This document shows, piece by piece, positions 7,742 through 15,623 of a DNA stretch of 45,120 nucleotides. This stretch comes from Roseococcus sp. (lineage in GTDB: Bacteria; Pseudomonadota; Alphaproteobacteria; Acetobacterales; Acetobacteraceae), in assembly GCF_019747315.1 (NCBI RefSeq), contig NZ_JAIEQY010000040.1, positions 1 through 45,120 on the forward strand, in the 5' to 3' direction. The notes below the pieces were generated by a model. It saw only the letters and a program-made list of their open reading frames with translations, did no database searches and was not told the origin of the DNA. Both the position numbers and the translations under genes were made by a program. Numbering within the stretch: the first letter of the stretch is position 1; every line of letters starts with the position of its first letter.

Positions 7742-9066
7742 TGCGCCATTTCCCGGCCTTCCTCGACCTGCAAGGTCGCGCCGTCCTGCTGCTCGGCGCG
7801 GGCGAGGCGCTGGACGCCAAAGCGACGCTGCTGCGCGCTGCCGGCGCCGCGCTGCGTGAGGCGCAGCATTTTGACACGGCGCTTCTGCAAGGCTGCGCCA
7901 TGGCCGTCGCCGCCGGCGCACCAGAGGAGGATCTGGCCGCGCTGCACGCCGCCTGTCTGGCGCGCGGCATTCCCGTGAATGTGGTGGATCGGCCGGAATT
8001 CTGCTCCTTCATCACGCCGGCCATCATCACGCGCGACGGCATCACCATCGGAGTTTCCACCGGCGGCGCATCTCCCGTGCTGGCCCGGCTGATCCGCCAG
8101 AAGATCGAAGCCGTGCTGCCGCCCCTGCTCGGCCGTGTCGCCGCCTTGGGCGCGAAGTTTCAAGCGGCCGTGCGCGCGCGCATCCCAAGCCTGCCCGCCC
8201 GCCGTGTCTTCCTCGAACGCGCGCTGACCGGCACGCCGGCCGATCTCGCCCTGGCCGGCCGCCAGGACGAGGCCGAGGCCGCCTTCGCCCGCCTGCTGGA
8301 GACCGCCGAATCCGCCCCGCGCGGCTTCGTGCAGCTGGTCGGCGCCGGGCCCGGTGCGGCCGATCTGCTCACGCTCCGCGCCCTGCGCGCGCTGGGCGAG
8401 GCCGATATCATCGTGCATGACCGCCTCGTGAGCGCCGAGGTGCTGGACCTGGCGCGGCGTGACGCGCGGCGCATCTTCGTGGGCAAGAAGCGCGCGCTGC
8501 ATTGCGTCCCGCAGGAGGGGATCAACACCCTCCTCATCGGGCTCGCGCGGGAGGGGCTGCGCGTGGTGCGCCTGAAGGGCGGCGATCCCTTCATCTTCGG
8601 CCGCGGCGGCGAGGAAGCCCAGGCGCTGGCCGAGGCCGGCATTCCCTTCGAGGTGGTGCCCGGCGTCACCGCCGCGCTGGGCTGCGCCGCCCAGGCCGGC
8701 ATTCCGCTGACGCATCGCGACGCCGCGCGCATGCTCACCTTCGTCACCGGCCACACGCGGGAGGGGCGGCTTGATCTCGACTTTTTCGCGCTGGCCCGGC
8801 CCGGCCAGACGTTGGCGATCTATATGGGCCTGACCACCCTGCCTGCCCTGCGGGAGGGCCTGCTGCGCGAGGGCTTCGACCCCCACACCCCCGCGGCGCT
8901 GATCGAACGCGGCGGCTCCCCCCACCAGCGCGAGTTGCGTGGCACGCTGACCGAGATCGTGGCCCGCGCACCCGGCTGGGCCGGCGATGGCCCTGTGCTG
9001 CTGCTGCTGGGCGAGGCGGTGGCGATGGGCGCCCTGCCCAGCCGGCTGGAGGCCGCCTTCGCCTGA
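7741..9066 (+). CDS. cysG: Siroheme synthase (multifunctional CysG)
   Basis: This 441-residue fusion makes siroheme from uroporphyrinogen III. The N-terminal half (about 1-165) is the precorrin-2 dehydrogenase/sirohydrochlorin ferrochelatase part: a degenerate NAD-binding loop (LLGAGEALDAK), DRPEFCSFITPAII, and VSTGGASPVLARLIR around the catalytic region. The C-terminal half is the SAM-dependent uroporphyrinogen III methyltransferase, with VGAGPGAADLLTLRA, the VRLKGGDPFIFGRGGEE motif and IPLTHRDAA ... FVTGH. Starting at ATG 7741 gives the normal family length and a one-base overlap with the nitrate reductase stop. Siroheme is the cofactor of the nitrite reductase encoded in the same operon, so co-expression is sensible. 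The NAD loop lacks the usual glycine-rich GGGxVAxRK form, but the overall domain is clear. Confidence 0.92.
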   Translation: MRHFPAFLDLQGRAVLLLGAGEALDAKATLLRAAGAALREAQHFDTALLQGCAMAVAAGAPEEDLAALHAACLARGIPVNVVDRPEFCSFITPAIITRDGITIGVSTGGASPVLARLIRQKIEAVLPPLLGRVAALGAKFQAAVRARIPSLPARRVFLERALTGTPADLALAGRQDEAEAAFARLLETAESAPRGFVQLVGAGPGAADLLTLRALRALGEADIIVHDRLVSAEVLDLARRDARRIFVGKKRALHCVPQEGINTLLIGLAREGLRVVRLKGGDPFIFGRGGEEAQALAEAGIPFEVVPGVTAALGCAAQAGIPLTHRDAARMLTFVTGHTREGRLDLDFFALARPGQTLAIYMGLTTLPALREGLLREGFDPHTPAALIERGGSPHQRELRGTLTEIVARAPGWAGDGPVLLLLGEAVAMGALPSRLEAAFA

Positions 9067-9112
9067 CGCCGCGCTTGGGTTAAGAGGGCTTCATCGCCGG
9101 AGGAAACCCAAC

Positions 9113-10060
9113 ATGCAACGCCGTCTCCTGATCGCCAGCGCCCTGGCCGCGCCCGGATTGGCATCCGCGCAGAGCCAACCCATTCGCCTGATCGTCCCGG
9201 CGCCGCCCGGCGGCAGCACGGATATCCTGGCGCGCATCCTGGTCGAGCGCGCCGGCGCGGCACTGGGCCAGGCCGTGGTGGTGGATAATCGCGGTGGCGC
9301 CGGCGGCATCATCGGCACCGAGGCCGCGGCCCGTGCGGCGGCCGATGGCAACACCATCATCCTCGGCCACAACCAGACGCATGCCTCCAACCAATGGATG
9401 GCGCGCAACCTGCCCTATAACGTGATCGAAAGCTTCACACCCGTCGCGCGCCTGGCCACGGTGCATCACGCGACGGTGGTGCCGGCCAATTCCGCCGCGC
9501 GCAACATGGCGGGCCTGATCGAAATGGGGCGCGGGGGCCGGCGCGTCTCCTACGCCTCCTCGCAGGCGGGTTCCGCCAGCCATGTGATCGCCGAGACCTT
9601 CGTGCGGCGCGCCGGCATGGATGCGGTGCATGTGCCTTATCGCGGCGGTGGCCCCGCCACGCAGGACACGGTGGCCGGCGTCGTGGATTTCTATGTCTCG
9701 ACCTGGCCAGGCGTGGTCGCGCTGGTGCGCGAGGGGCGGCTGCGCGCGCTGTCCATCGGCGCCGCCCAGCGCGTGCCGGGCTTCCCTGACCTGCCCACCA
9801 CGGCCGAGGCCGGCGTGCCCTTCATGGCGGTGGATGCCTGGTTCGGCCTTTTCGCGCCGCGCGGGGTGGAGGCGCCGCGCGTCACGCGCCTCGCCGACGC
9901 CTTTCTCAACGCCCTGGCCCAGCCCGAGACGGCCGAACGCGCCACCCAGGCGGGGCTGAACGCGGCGCCGATGGGGCCGGCGGAGTTCGCGACCTTCCAG
10001 GTGGCGGAGGTGCGCCGCTGGCAGGAGATGGCGACCCTGACCGGGATCATGATGGAGTGA
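9113..10060 (+). CDS. Bug/TctC-family periplasmic substrate-binding protein
   Basis: This 315-residue protein belongs to the tripartite tricarboxylate transporter receptor (Bug) family. It has an N-terminal signal (MQRRLLIASALAAPGLASAQ, cleavage expected after the final Ala-x-Ala), then the family hallmarks IRLIVPAPPGGSTDILAR and VVDNRGGAGGIIGTEAAA, and later VPYRGGGPATQDTVAG. These proteins bind small carboxylates or other anions in the periplasm. No TctA/TctB membrane genes are next to it, so it is an orphan receptor, which is common for this expanded family. ATG at 9113 is preceded by GGAGGA about 10 bases upstream. The substrate is unknown. It follows cysG by 46 bp on the same strand but has no obvious link with nitrate use. 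Confidence 0.9.
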   Translation: MQRRLLIASALAAPGLASAQSQPIRLIVPAPPGGSTDILARILVERAGAALGQAVVVDNRGGAGGIIGTEAAARAAADGNTIILGHNQTHASNQWMARNLPYNVIESFTPVARLATVHHATVVPANSAARNMAGLIEMGRGGRRVSYASSQAGSASHVIAETFVRRAGMDAVHVPYRGGGPATQDTVAGVVDFYVSTWPGVVALVREGRLRALSIGAAQRVPGFPDLPTTAEAGVPFMAVDAWFGLFAPRGVEAPRVTRLADAFLNALAQPETAERATQAGLNAAPMGPAEFATFQVAEVRRWQEMATLTGIMME

Positions 10061-10087
10061 GGTTCTAGTTCATCCCACAAAAAGGGT

Positions 10088-10177
10088 CCCAGACCCCTTT
10101 CCGTGGGGTGAGCCCAGCCGCGTAGGATGAGCGCTAAGGATTGGGGTCTGGGGCCCCGGCCCCAGCCGCCGGAGGCC
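10088..10177. repeat. Dispersed GC-rich palindromic repeat, copy A (one arm decayed)
   Basis: CCCAGACCCC at 10088-10097 is the inverse of GGGGTCTGGG at 10143-10152, and the right end continues through GGCCCCAGCCGCCGGAGG to 10177. The outer left arm found in the other copies (GCCTCCGGCGGCTGGGG) is missing here. The element lies between two genes read in the same direction and about 70 bp before the nitronate monooxygenase start. Related copies are at 16803-16902, 27562-27616 and 42079-42202. Confidence 0.75.
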
Positions 10178-10246
10178 CTTTTCCCTCCCCGTTTGGCAAT
10201 TCCCGGCAGGCTGCTAGCCTCGCCCCACAAGAAAGGAACGTCCCCC

Positions 10247-11248
10247 ATGGATCTGCGCCAGAAGCTACAGGGCCGCTTGCGCCTGCCGCTCATCGGCTCG
10301 CCGCTTTTCATCATTTCCGTGCCGGACCTCGTCGTCGCGCAATGCACCTCGGGCGTCATCGGCTCCATGCCGACGCTGAACGCGCGGCCGCTGGAGCAGC
10401 TGGATGACTGGCTCTTTGAGATCAGCGGCCGGCTGGCCGAATATGACCGGGCCAACCCGGACCGGCCCTCGGCGCCCTTCGCCATGAACCTCATCGTCCA
10501 CCGTTCCAATGACCGGCTTGAGGAGGACCTCAAGCTCGTCGTGAAGCATCAGGTGCCGCTCATCATCAGTTCGCTCGGCGCGCGGACCGAGGTGAATGAC
10601 GCGATCCATTCCTATGGCGGCCATGTGCTGCATGACGTGATCAACCAGACCTTCGCGCATAAGGCGATCGAGAAGGGCGCCGACGGGCTGGTACTGGTGG
10701 CCTCGGGCGCGGGCGGCCATGCCGGCGCGCAAAGCCCCTTCGCGCTGATGCAGGAAACCCGCGCCTGGTTCGATGGGCCTGTCGCGCTTTCGGGCAGCAT
10801 CGCGCATGGCCGCAGCATCCTGGCGGCCGAGGCGATGGGAGCGGATTTCGCCTATATGGGCTCCGCCTTCATCGCGACCGAGGAGGCGCGCGCGGTGGAG
10901 GAGTACAAGCAGATGCTGGTGGAATCGGGCGCGGACGACATCGTCTACACCAACCTCATCACCGGCGTGCACGGCAACTACCTGAAGCCCTCGGTGCGCA
11001 ATGCGGGGCTGGACCCGGACAACCTCGAAACCTCCGACAAATCGGCGATGAGCTTCGCGCAGGGGCGCAACAAGAAGTGGAAGGACATCTGGGGCGCGGG
11101 TCAGAGCGTCTCGGGCATCCATGAGGTGGTGCCGGCGGCCGACCTCGTCGCGCGGCTGCATGCGGAATATCTGGAGGCGCGGCGCAAGCTCGGTGGGGCA
11201 TCGCCGCTGGTCAATCCGAACTGGGCGCGGCTGGCGCAGGCCGCCTGA
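10247..11248 (+). CDS. Nitronate monooxygenase (2-nitropropane dioxygenase family)
   Basis: This 333-residue FMN-dependent TIM-barrel protein belongs to the nitronate monooxygenase family, which oxidises alkyl nitronates to carbonyl compounds and nitrite. Family features are the N-terminal PLIGSPLFIISVPDLV, the FMN-phosphate region VLVASGAGGHAGAQSPFAL, LSGSIAHGRSILAAEAMGADFAYMGSAF, and the C-terminal SVSGIHEVVPAADLV. The start at ATG 10247 is chosen because upstream in-frame sequence derives from the palindromic repeat; AAGGAA lies about 10 bases before it. Detoxifying nitronates releases nitrite, so a link to the nitrite reductase operon upstream is conceivable, but the intervening repeat and Bug gene argue for a separate transcript. 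Confidence 0.9.
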   Translation: MDLRQKLQGRLRLPLIGSPLFIISVPDLVVAQCTSGVIGSMPTLNARPLEQLDDWLFEISGRLAEYDRANPDRPSAPFAMNLIVHRSNDRLEEDLKLVVKHQVPLIISSLGARTEVNDAIHSYGGHVLHDVINQTFAHKAIEKGADGLVLVASGAGGHAGAQSPFALMQETRAWFDGPVALSGSIAHGRSILAAEAMGADFAYMGSAFIATEEARAVEEYKQMLVESGADDIVYTNLITGVHGNYLKPSVRNAGLDPDNLETSDKSAMSFAQGRNKKWKDIWGAGQSVSGIHEVVPAADLVARLHAEYLEARRKLGGASPLVNPNWARLAQAA

Positions 11249-11293
11249 GGCCCCGCCCCTGGTGGCACGCCGGGGGCGCCCCATCTCTCCAGC

Positions 11294-12064
11294 ATGAGCG
11301 AAGCCACGATCCGCCTCGCGGCCTTCCTCGGCGTGCTGGCCCTGCTGCTGGCCGCCGAGCGGCTGATCCCCTGGGATGTGCCGCGCCCCCTGGGCTGGCG
11401 CCGCTGGCTGCCGAATTTCGGCCTGGTGGCGCTGGGCTCGCTCACCGTGCGCTTCCTGCTGCCGCTGGCCGCCGTGGGCGCGGCCATCTGGGCGCAATCG
11501 CGTGACATCGGCCTGCTGAACTGGCTGGATGCGCCGGGCTGGCTGGCCATTCCGCTGACGGTCGTTCTGTTCGACCTGCTGATCTACGGGCAGCACCGCA
11601 TCTTCCACGCCGTGCCCTGGCTCTGGCGCCTGCACCGCGTACACCACGCGGACCCCGAGATGGATGCCAGCACCGGGCTGCGCTTCCACCCCATCGAGAT
11701 CTGGCTTTCCATGTGGGTGAAGATCGCGGCTGCCGTCGCGCTGGGCGCCCCGCCCGAGGGCGTGGTGGCCTTCGAGATCATCCTGAACGCGGCCAGCCTC
11801 TTCGAGCATGCCGCCATCCGCATCCCGCCCGCGCTGGACCGCGCGCTGGGCTGGGTGATCGTGACGCCCAGCCTGCATCGAATCCACCATTCGGAGCGCG
11901 AAGAGGAGACGAACAGCCATTATGGCTTCTGCCTCTCGGTCTGGGACCGGATCTTCGGCAGCTGGCGCGGCAGTTGGGCGGGGGAGCTGGTGCTGGGCAT
12001 TCGCGGCTATCGCGCGGTGGACGAGCAGCGCGTGCTGCCATTGCTCACCCAGCCCTTCCGGTAG
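11294..12064 (+). CDS. Sterol desaturase / fatty acid hydroxylase family membrane protein
   Basis: This 256-residue integral membrane di-iron protein has the histidine boxes of the fatty acid hydroxylase superfamily: H101-x3-H105 (HRIFH), H114-x2-H117-H118 (HRVHH), H132, H173 and H196-x2-H199-H200 (HRIHH) with H210. Hydrophobic segments lie around residues 5-22, 42-66, 82-98 and 140-175. Members hydroxylate or desaturate lipids, sterols or carotenoids; the substrate cannot be read from sequence. It follows the nitronate monooxygenase by 45 bp on the same strand and faces the SDR gene convergently, 11 bp away. Confidence 0.9.
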   Translation: MSEATIRLAAFLGVLALLLAAERLIPWDVPRPLGWRRWLPNFGLVALGSLTVRFLLPLAAVGAAIWAQSRDIGLLNWLDAPGWLAIPLTVVLFDLLIYGQHRIFHAVPWLWRLHRVHHADPEMDASTGLRFHPIEIWLSMWVKIAAAVALGAPPEGVVAFEIILNAASLFEHAAIRIPPALDRALGWVIVTPSLHRIHHSEREEETNSHYGFCLSVWDRIFGSWRGSWAGELVLGIRGYRAVDEQRVLPLLTQPFR

Positions 12065-12075
12065 ACGCCCCAGCG

Positions 12076-12840
12076 TCAGCCCTTGAACTGCCCCGCGCCG
12101 TCGATGTCGATCACCGTGCCGTTCAGGTAGCCGCCCCGCGGCGAGGCGCCGAAGACGGCCATTTCCGCAATTTCGCGCGGTTCGATCGGGCGGTCGAAGG
12201 GCAGGCCCTTGATCATCTCCGGCCAGCGGTTCGGGTCGCCCAAGGCCTGTTCGGCGCGCCAGCGCGCCTGGCTTTCCATGCGCTCGGTGCGGGTGACGGC
12301 GGGGTTGATGCCGAAGACCCGCACGCCATCCTTCTGCGCGTCAAATCCCACCGCCGAGGTGAAGGCGATGATCGCCGCATTGCCCGCCGTGCCCACGATA
12401 TAGGCCGGCTTCCAGGCGCGGCCGGCCATGCCGATGATGTTCACGATCACGCCCGATTTCCGCGCGCACATGCTGCCCATGAAGAGCTGCGTCAGGTGGA
12501 AATAGCCGAAGACCTTGAGCTGCCAGGACTCGGCCCATTTCTCCATCGAGATGTCGTGGATGCCGCCCGAGGGGATGGCGCCCGCATTGTTCACGAGGAT
12601 ATCGGCATCCGGCGCGAGGGCATGCAGCCGCGCGCGATCTTCCGGCTTGGAGAGATCGGCCGTCACGGCTTCCACCCGCACCTGGTACTTGGCGCGCAGC
12701 TGCGCCGCCGCCGCATCCGGCGTGCGGGCGGCGAGCACGATGTCGCACCCCTCGGCCGCGAAGGATTCGGCACAGGCATAGCCGATGCCCTTGGAGGCGC
12801 CCGTGATCACCACGCGCTTGCCGGCGAGTTCCATATCCAT
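12076..12840 (-). CDS. SDR-family protein with degenerate catalytic residues
   Basis: This 254-residue protein has the short-chain dehydrogenase fold: cofactor motif TGASKGIG (13-20) and NNAG (84-87), with full family length. The active-site tetrad is unusual. Tyr147 is present, but the residue four positions later, normally Lys, is Thr151 (AYIVGTAGN). The position of the catalytic Ser is Gly137 (VNIIGMAG), and the Asn of helix alpha-4 appears replaced (QLKVFG). By standard SDR chemistry this should be a poor or altered dehydrogenase, although the cofactor site looks intact. It may belong to a divergent SDR subfamily with a different mechanism or a binding role. It is the last gene of a minus-strand run, downstream of the PaiB-like gene. 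Confidence 0.88.
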   Translation of the reverse strand: MDMELAGKRVVITGASKGIGYACAESFAAEGCDIVLAARTPDAAAAQLRAKYQVRVEAVTADLSKPEDRARLHALAPDADILVNNAGAIPSGGIHDISMEKWAESWQLKVFGYFHLTQLFMGSMCARKSGVIVNIIGMAGRAWKPAYIVGTAGNAAIIAFTSAVGFDAQKDGVRVFGINPAVTRTERMESQARWRAEQALGDPNRWPEMIKGLPFDRPIEPREIAEMAVFGASPRGGYLNGTVIDIDGAGQFKG

Positions 12841-12879
12841 GGGTGAGTTTCCTGTGTTGAGCGCCCTGAGCGGAGGGCG

Positions 12880-13503
12880 CTAGTTTCCATCCCGTGCGGC
12901 GCGCATGGCTTCCGCCAGCACCGCGTTGTCGTGCCCCACATCCTCCAGCGCGCCATCACGATCCGCGGGCGGCCGGTTCTGCGAGAGCTTGCGCTTGCCG
13001 ATGAGAGCTTCGATCGTCAGCACCACGCCGACAATCCCCTTGAGCTGGCCCGCGATGAAATCCGCCGGCGCGTCGCTCACCGCCCAGCGCGCGGCGCGCG
13101 GCTTTTCGTGGTGATCGGTCAGCGTCGAGACGATCTCATGCAGCCGCGCCGCATCCTCGACGATCTCGACCGCGCCTTCGGCATGCACCGCCTCGTAATT
13201 CCAGGTGGGAACGACGCGGTGATGCTCGGCCTTGGAAGCGTAGCTGGAGGGTGAGATGTAGCCATCCGGCCCGGGGAAGATGGCAATGGCGCGCGGGTTC
13301 TCGCGCAGCGCCTTCCAGTGCGGATTGGCGCGCGCCATGTGGGCGACGATGCGCGTGCCATCCGTCAGCATCGGCAGATGCGTGACATCGGGCAGGCCGT
13401 TCGCGCCATTGCTGACCAGCAGCGGCAGGCGCGATGTGCGCATGAGGCGCAGCAGCACCTCAGGCCGGTCTTCGCGGAAGGCGGGGGGGTTATAGAGGCT
13501 CAT
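12880..13503 (-). CDS. FMN-binding negative transcriptional regulator (PaiB family)
   Basis: This 207-residue protein starts MSLYNPPAFREDRPEVLLRLM, the typical opening of PaiB/FMN-binding negative regulators, and has a split-barrel flavin-binding core (HMARANPHWKAL, GPDGYISPSSYASK, VPTWNYEAVHAEG). In Bacillus PaiB represses sporulation and protease genes; in proteobacteria the role is poorly defined and a flavin-dependent oxidoreductase activity is possible. Start ATG at 13501-13503 restores the normal N-terminus; in-frame codons upstream belong to an intergenic palindrome. It lies between argG and the SDR gene on the minus strand. Confidence 0.88.
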   Translation of the reverse strand: MSLYNPPAFREDRPEVLLRLMRTSRLPLLVSNGANGLPDVTHLPMLTDGTRIVAHMARANPHWKALRENPRAIAIFPGPDGYISPSSYASKAEHHRVVPTWNYEAVHAEGAVEIVEDAARLHEIVSTLTDHHEKPRAARWAVSDAPADFIAGQLKGIVGVVLTIEALIGKRKLSQNRPPADRDGALEDVGHDNAVLAEAMRAARDGN

Positions 13504-13518
13504 GGCCGGGAGAGTAGC

Positions 13519-13539
13519 TTGAGGGGCGCTGCCCCTCAA
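13519..13539 (-). terminator. Perfect 9-bp stem palindrome between argG and the PaiB-like gene
   Basis: TTGAGGGGC and GCCCCTCAA flank a 3-base loop. It lies just after the argG stop on the minus strand and 15 bases before the next start. There is no U-run, so it may be a transcription attenuator, an mRNA-stabilising hairpin or a repetitive palindrome rather than a strong intrinsic terminator. Confidence 0.45.
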
Positions 13540-13557
13540 ACTCCTCGCCGCGCTGCG

Positions 13558-14793
13558 TTAAAGCGCGCCGCCCTTGCGGCCCGCCATGGCGCCGAGGCGC
13601 AGCCGCAGCGCGTTCAGCTTGATGAAGCCCTGCGCGTCGAACTGGTCATAGGCGCCCTGGTCGTCCTCGAAGGTCACATGCTTCATCGAGTAGAGGCTGT
13701 GCGGCGACTGGCGGCCGGTGACGATGACATTGCCCTTGTAGAGCTTCATCCGCACCGTGCCCTCGACCGAGGCCTGCGAGGTATCGATCAGCGCCTGCAG
13801 CATCCGCCGCTCCGGGCTGAACCAGAAGCCGTTGTAGATGCACTCGGCATAGCGGGGCATAAGGGAATCCTTCAGGTGGGCGGCCTCGCGGTCGAGCGTG
13901 ATGCTCTCGATCGCGCGATGCGCCTGCCAGAGGATGGTGCCGCCCGGCGTCTCGTAGCAGCCGCGGGACTTCATGCCGACAAAGCGGTTCTCCACCAGGT
14001 CGAGACGGCCGATGCCATTGGCCTTGCCCAGCGCGTTCAGCTTGGTGAGGATCGTGGCCGGGCTCATCGCCTCGCCATTGATCGCCACGGCGTCACCATT
14101 CTTGAACTCGATGGTGATTTCCGTCGCCACATCGGGCGCGTCCATCGGGCTGAGCGTGCGCTGCCAGACCATCTCATCCGGCGCATCCCAGGGCTCCTCC
14201 AGGATCTTCCCCTCGCTGCTGCTGTGCAGGAGGTTGGCGTCCACGCTGAAGGGGGATTCGCCGCGCTTGTCCTTGGCGATGGGGATCTGGTGCTCCTCCG
14301 CGAAGGCGATGAGCGCGGTGCGGCTGGTGAGGTCCCATTCGCGCCAGGGGGCGATGATCTTGATGTCGGGCTTCAGCGCGTAATAGCTGATCTCGAAGCG
14401 CACCTGGTCATTGCCCTTGCCCGTCGCGCCATGCGCCACGGCATCGGCGCCGACCATCTCCGCGATCTCGATCTGCCGCTGGGAGATGAGCGGGCGGGCG
14501 ATGGAGGTGCCGAGCAGATACTGCCCCTCATAGAGCGCGTTCGCGCGGAACATCGGGAAGACGAAATCCTTCACGAAGGTTTCGCGCAGGTCGTCGATGA
14601 AGATGTTCTCGGGTTTGATGCCCAGCAGCAGCGCCTTGTCCCGCGCCGGGCCCAACTCCTCGCCCTGGCCCAGATCGGCCGTGAAGGTCACGACCTCGCA
14701 ATTGTAGGTGGTCTGGAGCCACTTCAGGATCACGCTGGTGTCGAGGCCGCCGGAATAGGCGAGCACGACTTTCTTGACGTCCTTGACGCGCAT
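13558..14793 (-). CDS. argG: Argininosuccinate synthase
   Basis: This 411-residue enzyme joins citrulline and aspartate with ATP in arginine biosynthesis. The N-type ATP pyrophosphatase P-loop AYSGGLDTS is at residues 10-18. Other conserved segments are [23 protein letters not shown], and the [10 protein letters not shown] region near the C-terminus. The start is ATG at 14791-14793, giving [16 protein letters not shown], the usual N-terminus; longer in-frame extensions have no family counterpart. It is the first gene of a short minus-strand stretch with no other arginine gene nearby. Confidence 0.96.
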   Translation of the reverse strand: MRVKDVKKVVLAYSGGLDTSVILKWLQTTYNCEVVTFTADLGQGEELGPARDKALLLGIKPENIFIDDLRETFVKDFVFPMFRANALYEGQYLLGTSIARPLISQRQIEIAEMVGADAVAHGATGKGNDQVRFEISYYALKPDIKIIAPWREWDLTSRTALIAFAEEHQIPIAKDKRGESPFSVDANLLHSSSEGKILEEPWDAPDEMVWQRTLSPMDAPDVATEITIEFKNGDAVAINGEAMSPATILTKLNALGKANGIGRLDLVENRFVGMKSRGCYETPGGTILWQAHRAIESITLDREAAHLKDSLMPRYAECIYNGFWFSPERRMLQALIDTSQASVEGTVRMKLYKGNVIVTGRQSPHSLYSMKHVTFEDDQGAYDQFDAQGFIKLNALRLRLGAMAGRKGGAL

Positions 14794-14927
14794 GGGAGGC
14801 AACCTTCTCGCGGAACGAAATGCTGCGGAGGTGGATGCCAGCGGATGGCGGGTTGGGCAAGGTGGCAAGCCCGGTTGTGCGGGCGATGCTCGCGCCCATC
14901 AACGATCCGGGCTGACCAGATCAGCGG

Positions 14928-15326
14928 TCACGTCTCCTCCCAATCCTCCACCACCAACCCCGCCACCCGGCCGAACTCCCCCCCATTCCGCGTCACCAGC
15001 ACCATCCCCCGCGCCACGGCCTGGCCCGCGATCAGCACGTCATATGGCCCGATCGGCGCCCCCCGCGCCGTCAGCGCGGCCCGGATTTCTCCGGCCGCCC
15101 GCGCATCCTCCCGGCTGAATTCCAGCACGCCGAAGCGCAGCCCCTCCACCACGGCCAGGTTCCGCTCCACCCGCGCGCTCTTGAAGGCGCCGTAGAACAG
15201 CTCGTGCAGCACGATGGAGGACACAAATACCTCATCAGGCCGGCATCGCCGCAGCCGCTGGCCGATGGGCGCCGCGGGGTCTTTCAGCACGGCGATGACG
15301 GCGTTGGTGTCGAGCAGAAACGCCAT
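14928..15326 (-). CDS. vapC: VapC-family PIN-domain ribonuclease toxin
   Basis: This 132-residue PIN-domain protein begins MAFLLDTNAVI and carries the acidic metal-binding residues expected of VapC: D6, E42, D96 (IGPYDVLIAGQA) and an Asn at 114 in the final position (VTRNGGEF), which is common in VapC toxins. VapC enzymes cut RNA, often tRNA. Its ATG overlaps the stop of the small upstream antitoxin gene by one base, the usual antitoxin-first arrangement. All key residues are present, so the toxin looks intact. Confidence 0.9.
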   Translation of the reverse strand: MAFLLDTNAVIAVLKDPAAPIGQRLRRCRPDEVFVSSIVLHELFYGAFKSARVERNLAVVEGLRFGVLEFSREDARAAGEIRAALTARGAPIGPYDVLIAGQAVARGMVLVTRNGGEFGRVAGLVVEDWEET

Positions 15327-15571
15327 CAGCGGAACAATTCATCCAGCCCCGGGCGTTCCTGCGCGTCAGGCTGTTCCATCGCGCCTTGCACGGCATCCCC
15401 ATCCAGCGCGCCAGACAGGCCATCCAGCCAGGCCCAATCCGGCGAAACCGGTTCCAGGATCACGGCGTTGCCCTGGCGGCGGATACGCACCGCCTCACCC
15501 TCGAAGCGGAATTCCTTGGGCAGCCGCACCGCCTGGGAGCGGCCGGTCCAGAAGAGCTTGGCGGTGTCCAT
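15326..15571 (-). CDS. vapB: VapB-family AbrB-type antitoxin
   Basis: This 81-residue protein opens with an AbrB/SpoVT-like DNA-binding swapped-hairpin domain (MDTAKLFWTGRSQAVRLPKEFRF ... VRIRRQG, split here for length) and ends with an acidic, toxin-binding tail (PDAQERPGLDELF). It pairs with the PIN toxin immediately downstream and would both neutralise it and repress the operon. A perfect palindrome lies 17 bases before its ATG, consistent with autoregulation. GGAG lies about 9 bases upstream of the start. Confidence 0.88.
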   Translation of the reverse strand: MDTAKLFWTGRSQAVRLPKEFRFEGEAVRIRRQGNAVILEPVSPDWAWLDGLSGALDGDAVQGAMEQPDAQERPGLDELFR

Positions 15572-15587
15572 GAAAGGCGCTCCAGAA

Positions 15588-15610
15588 AATACCTATCAAA
15601 GATAGGTATT
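15588..15610 (-). promoter_or_regulatory. Perfect palindrome, likely VapB operator
   Basis: AATACCTATC and GATAGGTATT are perfectly complementary around a 3-base centre, 17 bp upstream of vapB. It is much more AT-rich than its surroundings. AbrB-type antitoxins bind such dyads to repress their own operon, so the placement strongly suggests an operator overlapping the promoter. Direct observation of the dyad; function inferred. Confidence 0.7.
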
Positions 15611-15623
15611 CAGACCCGCCGCT

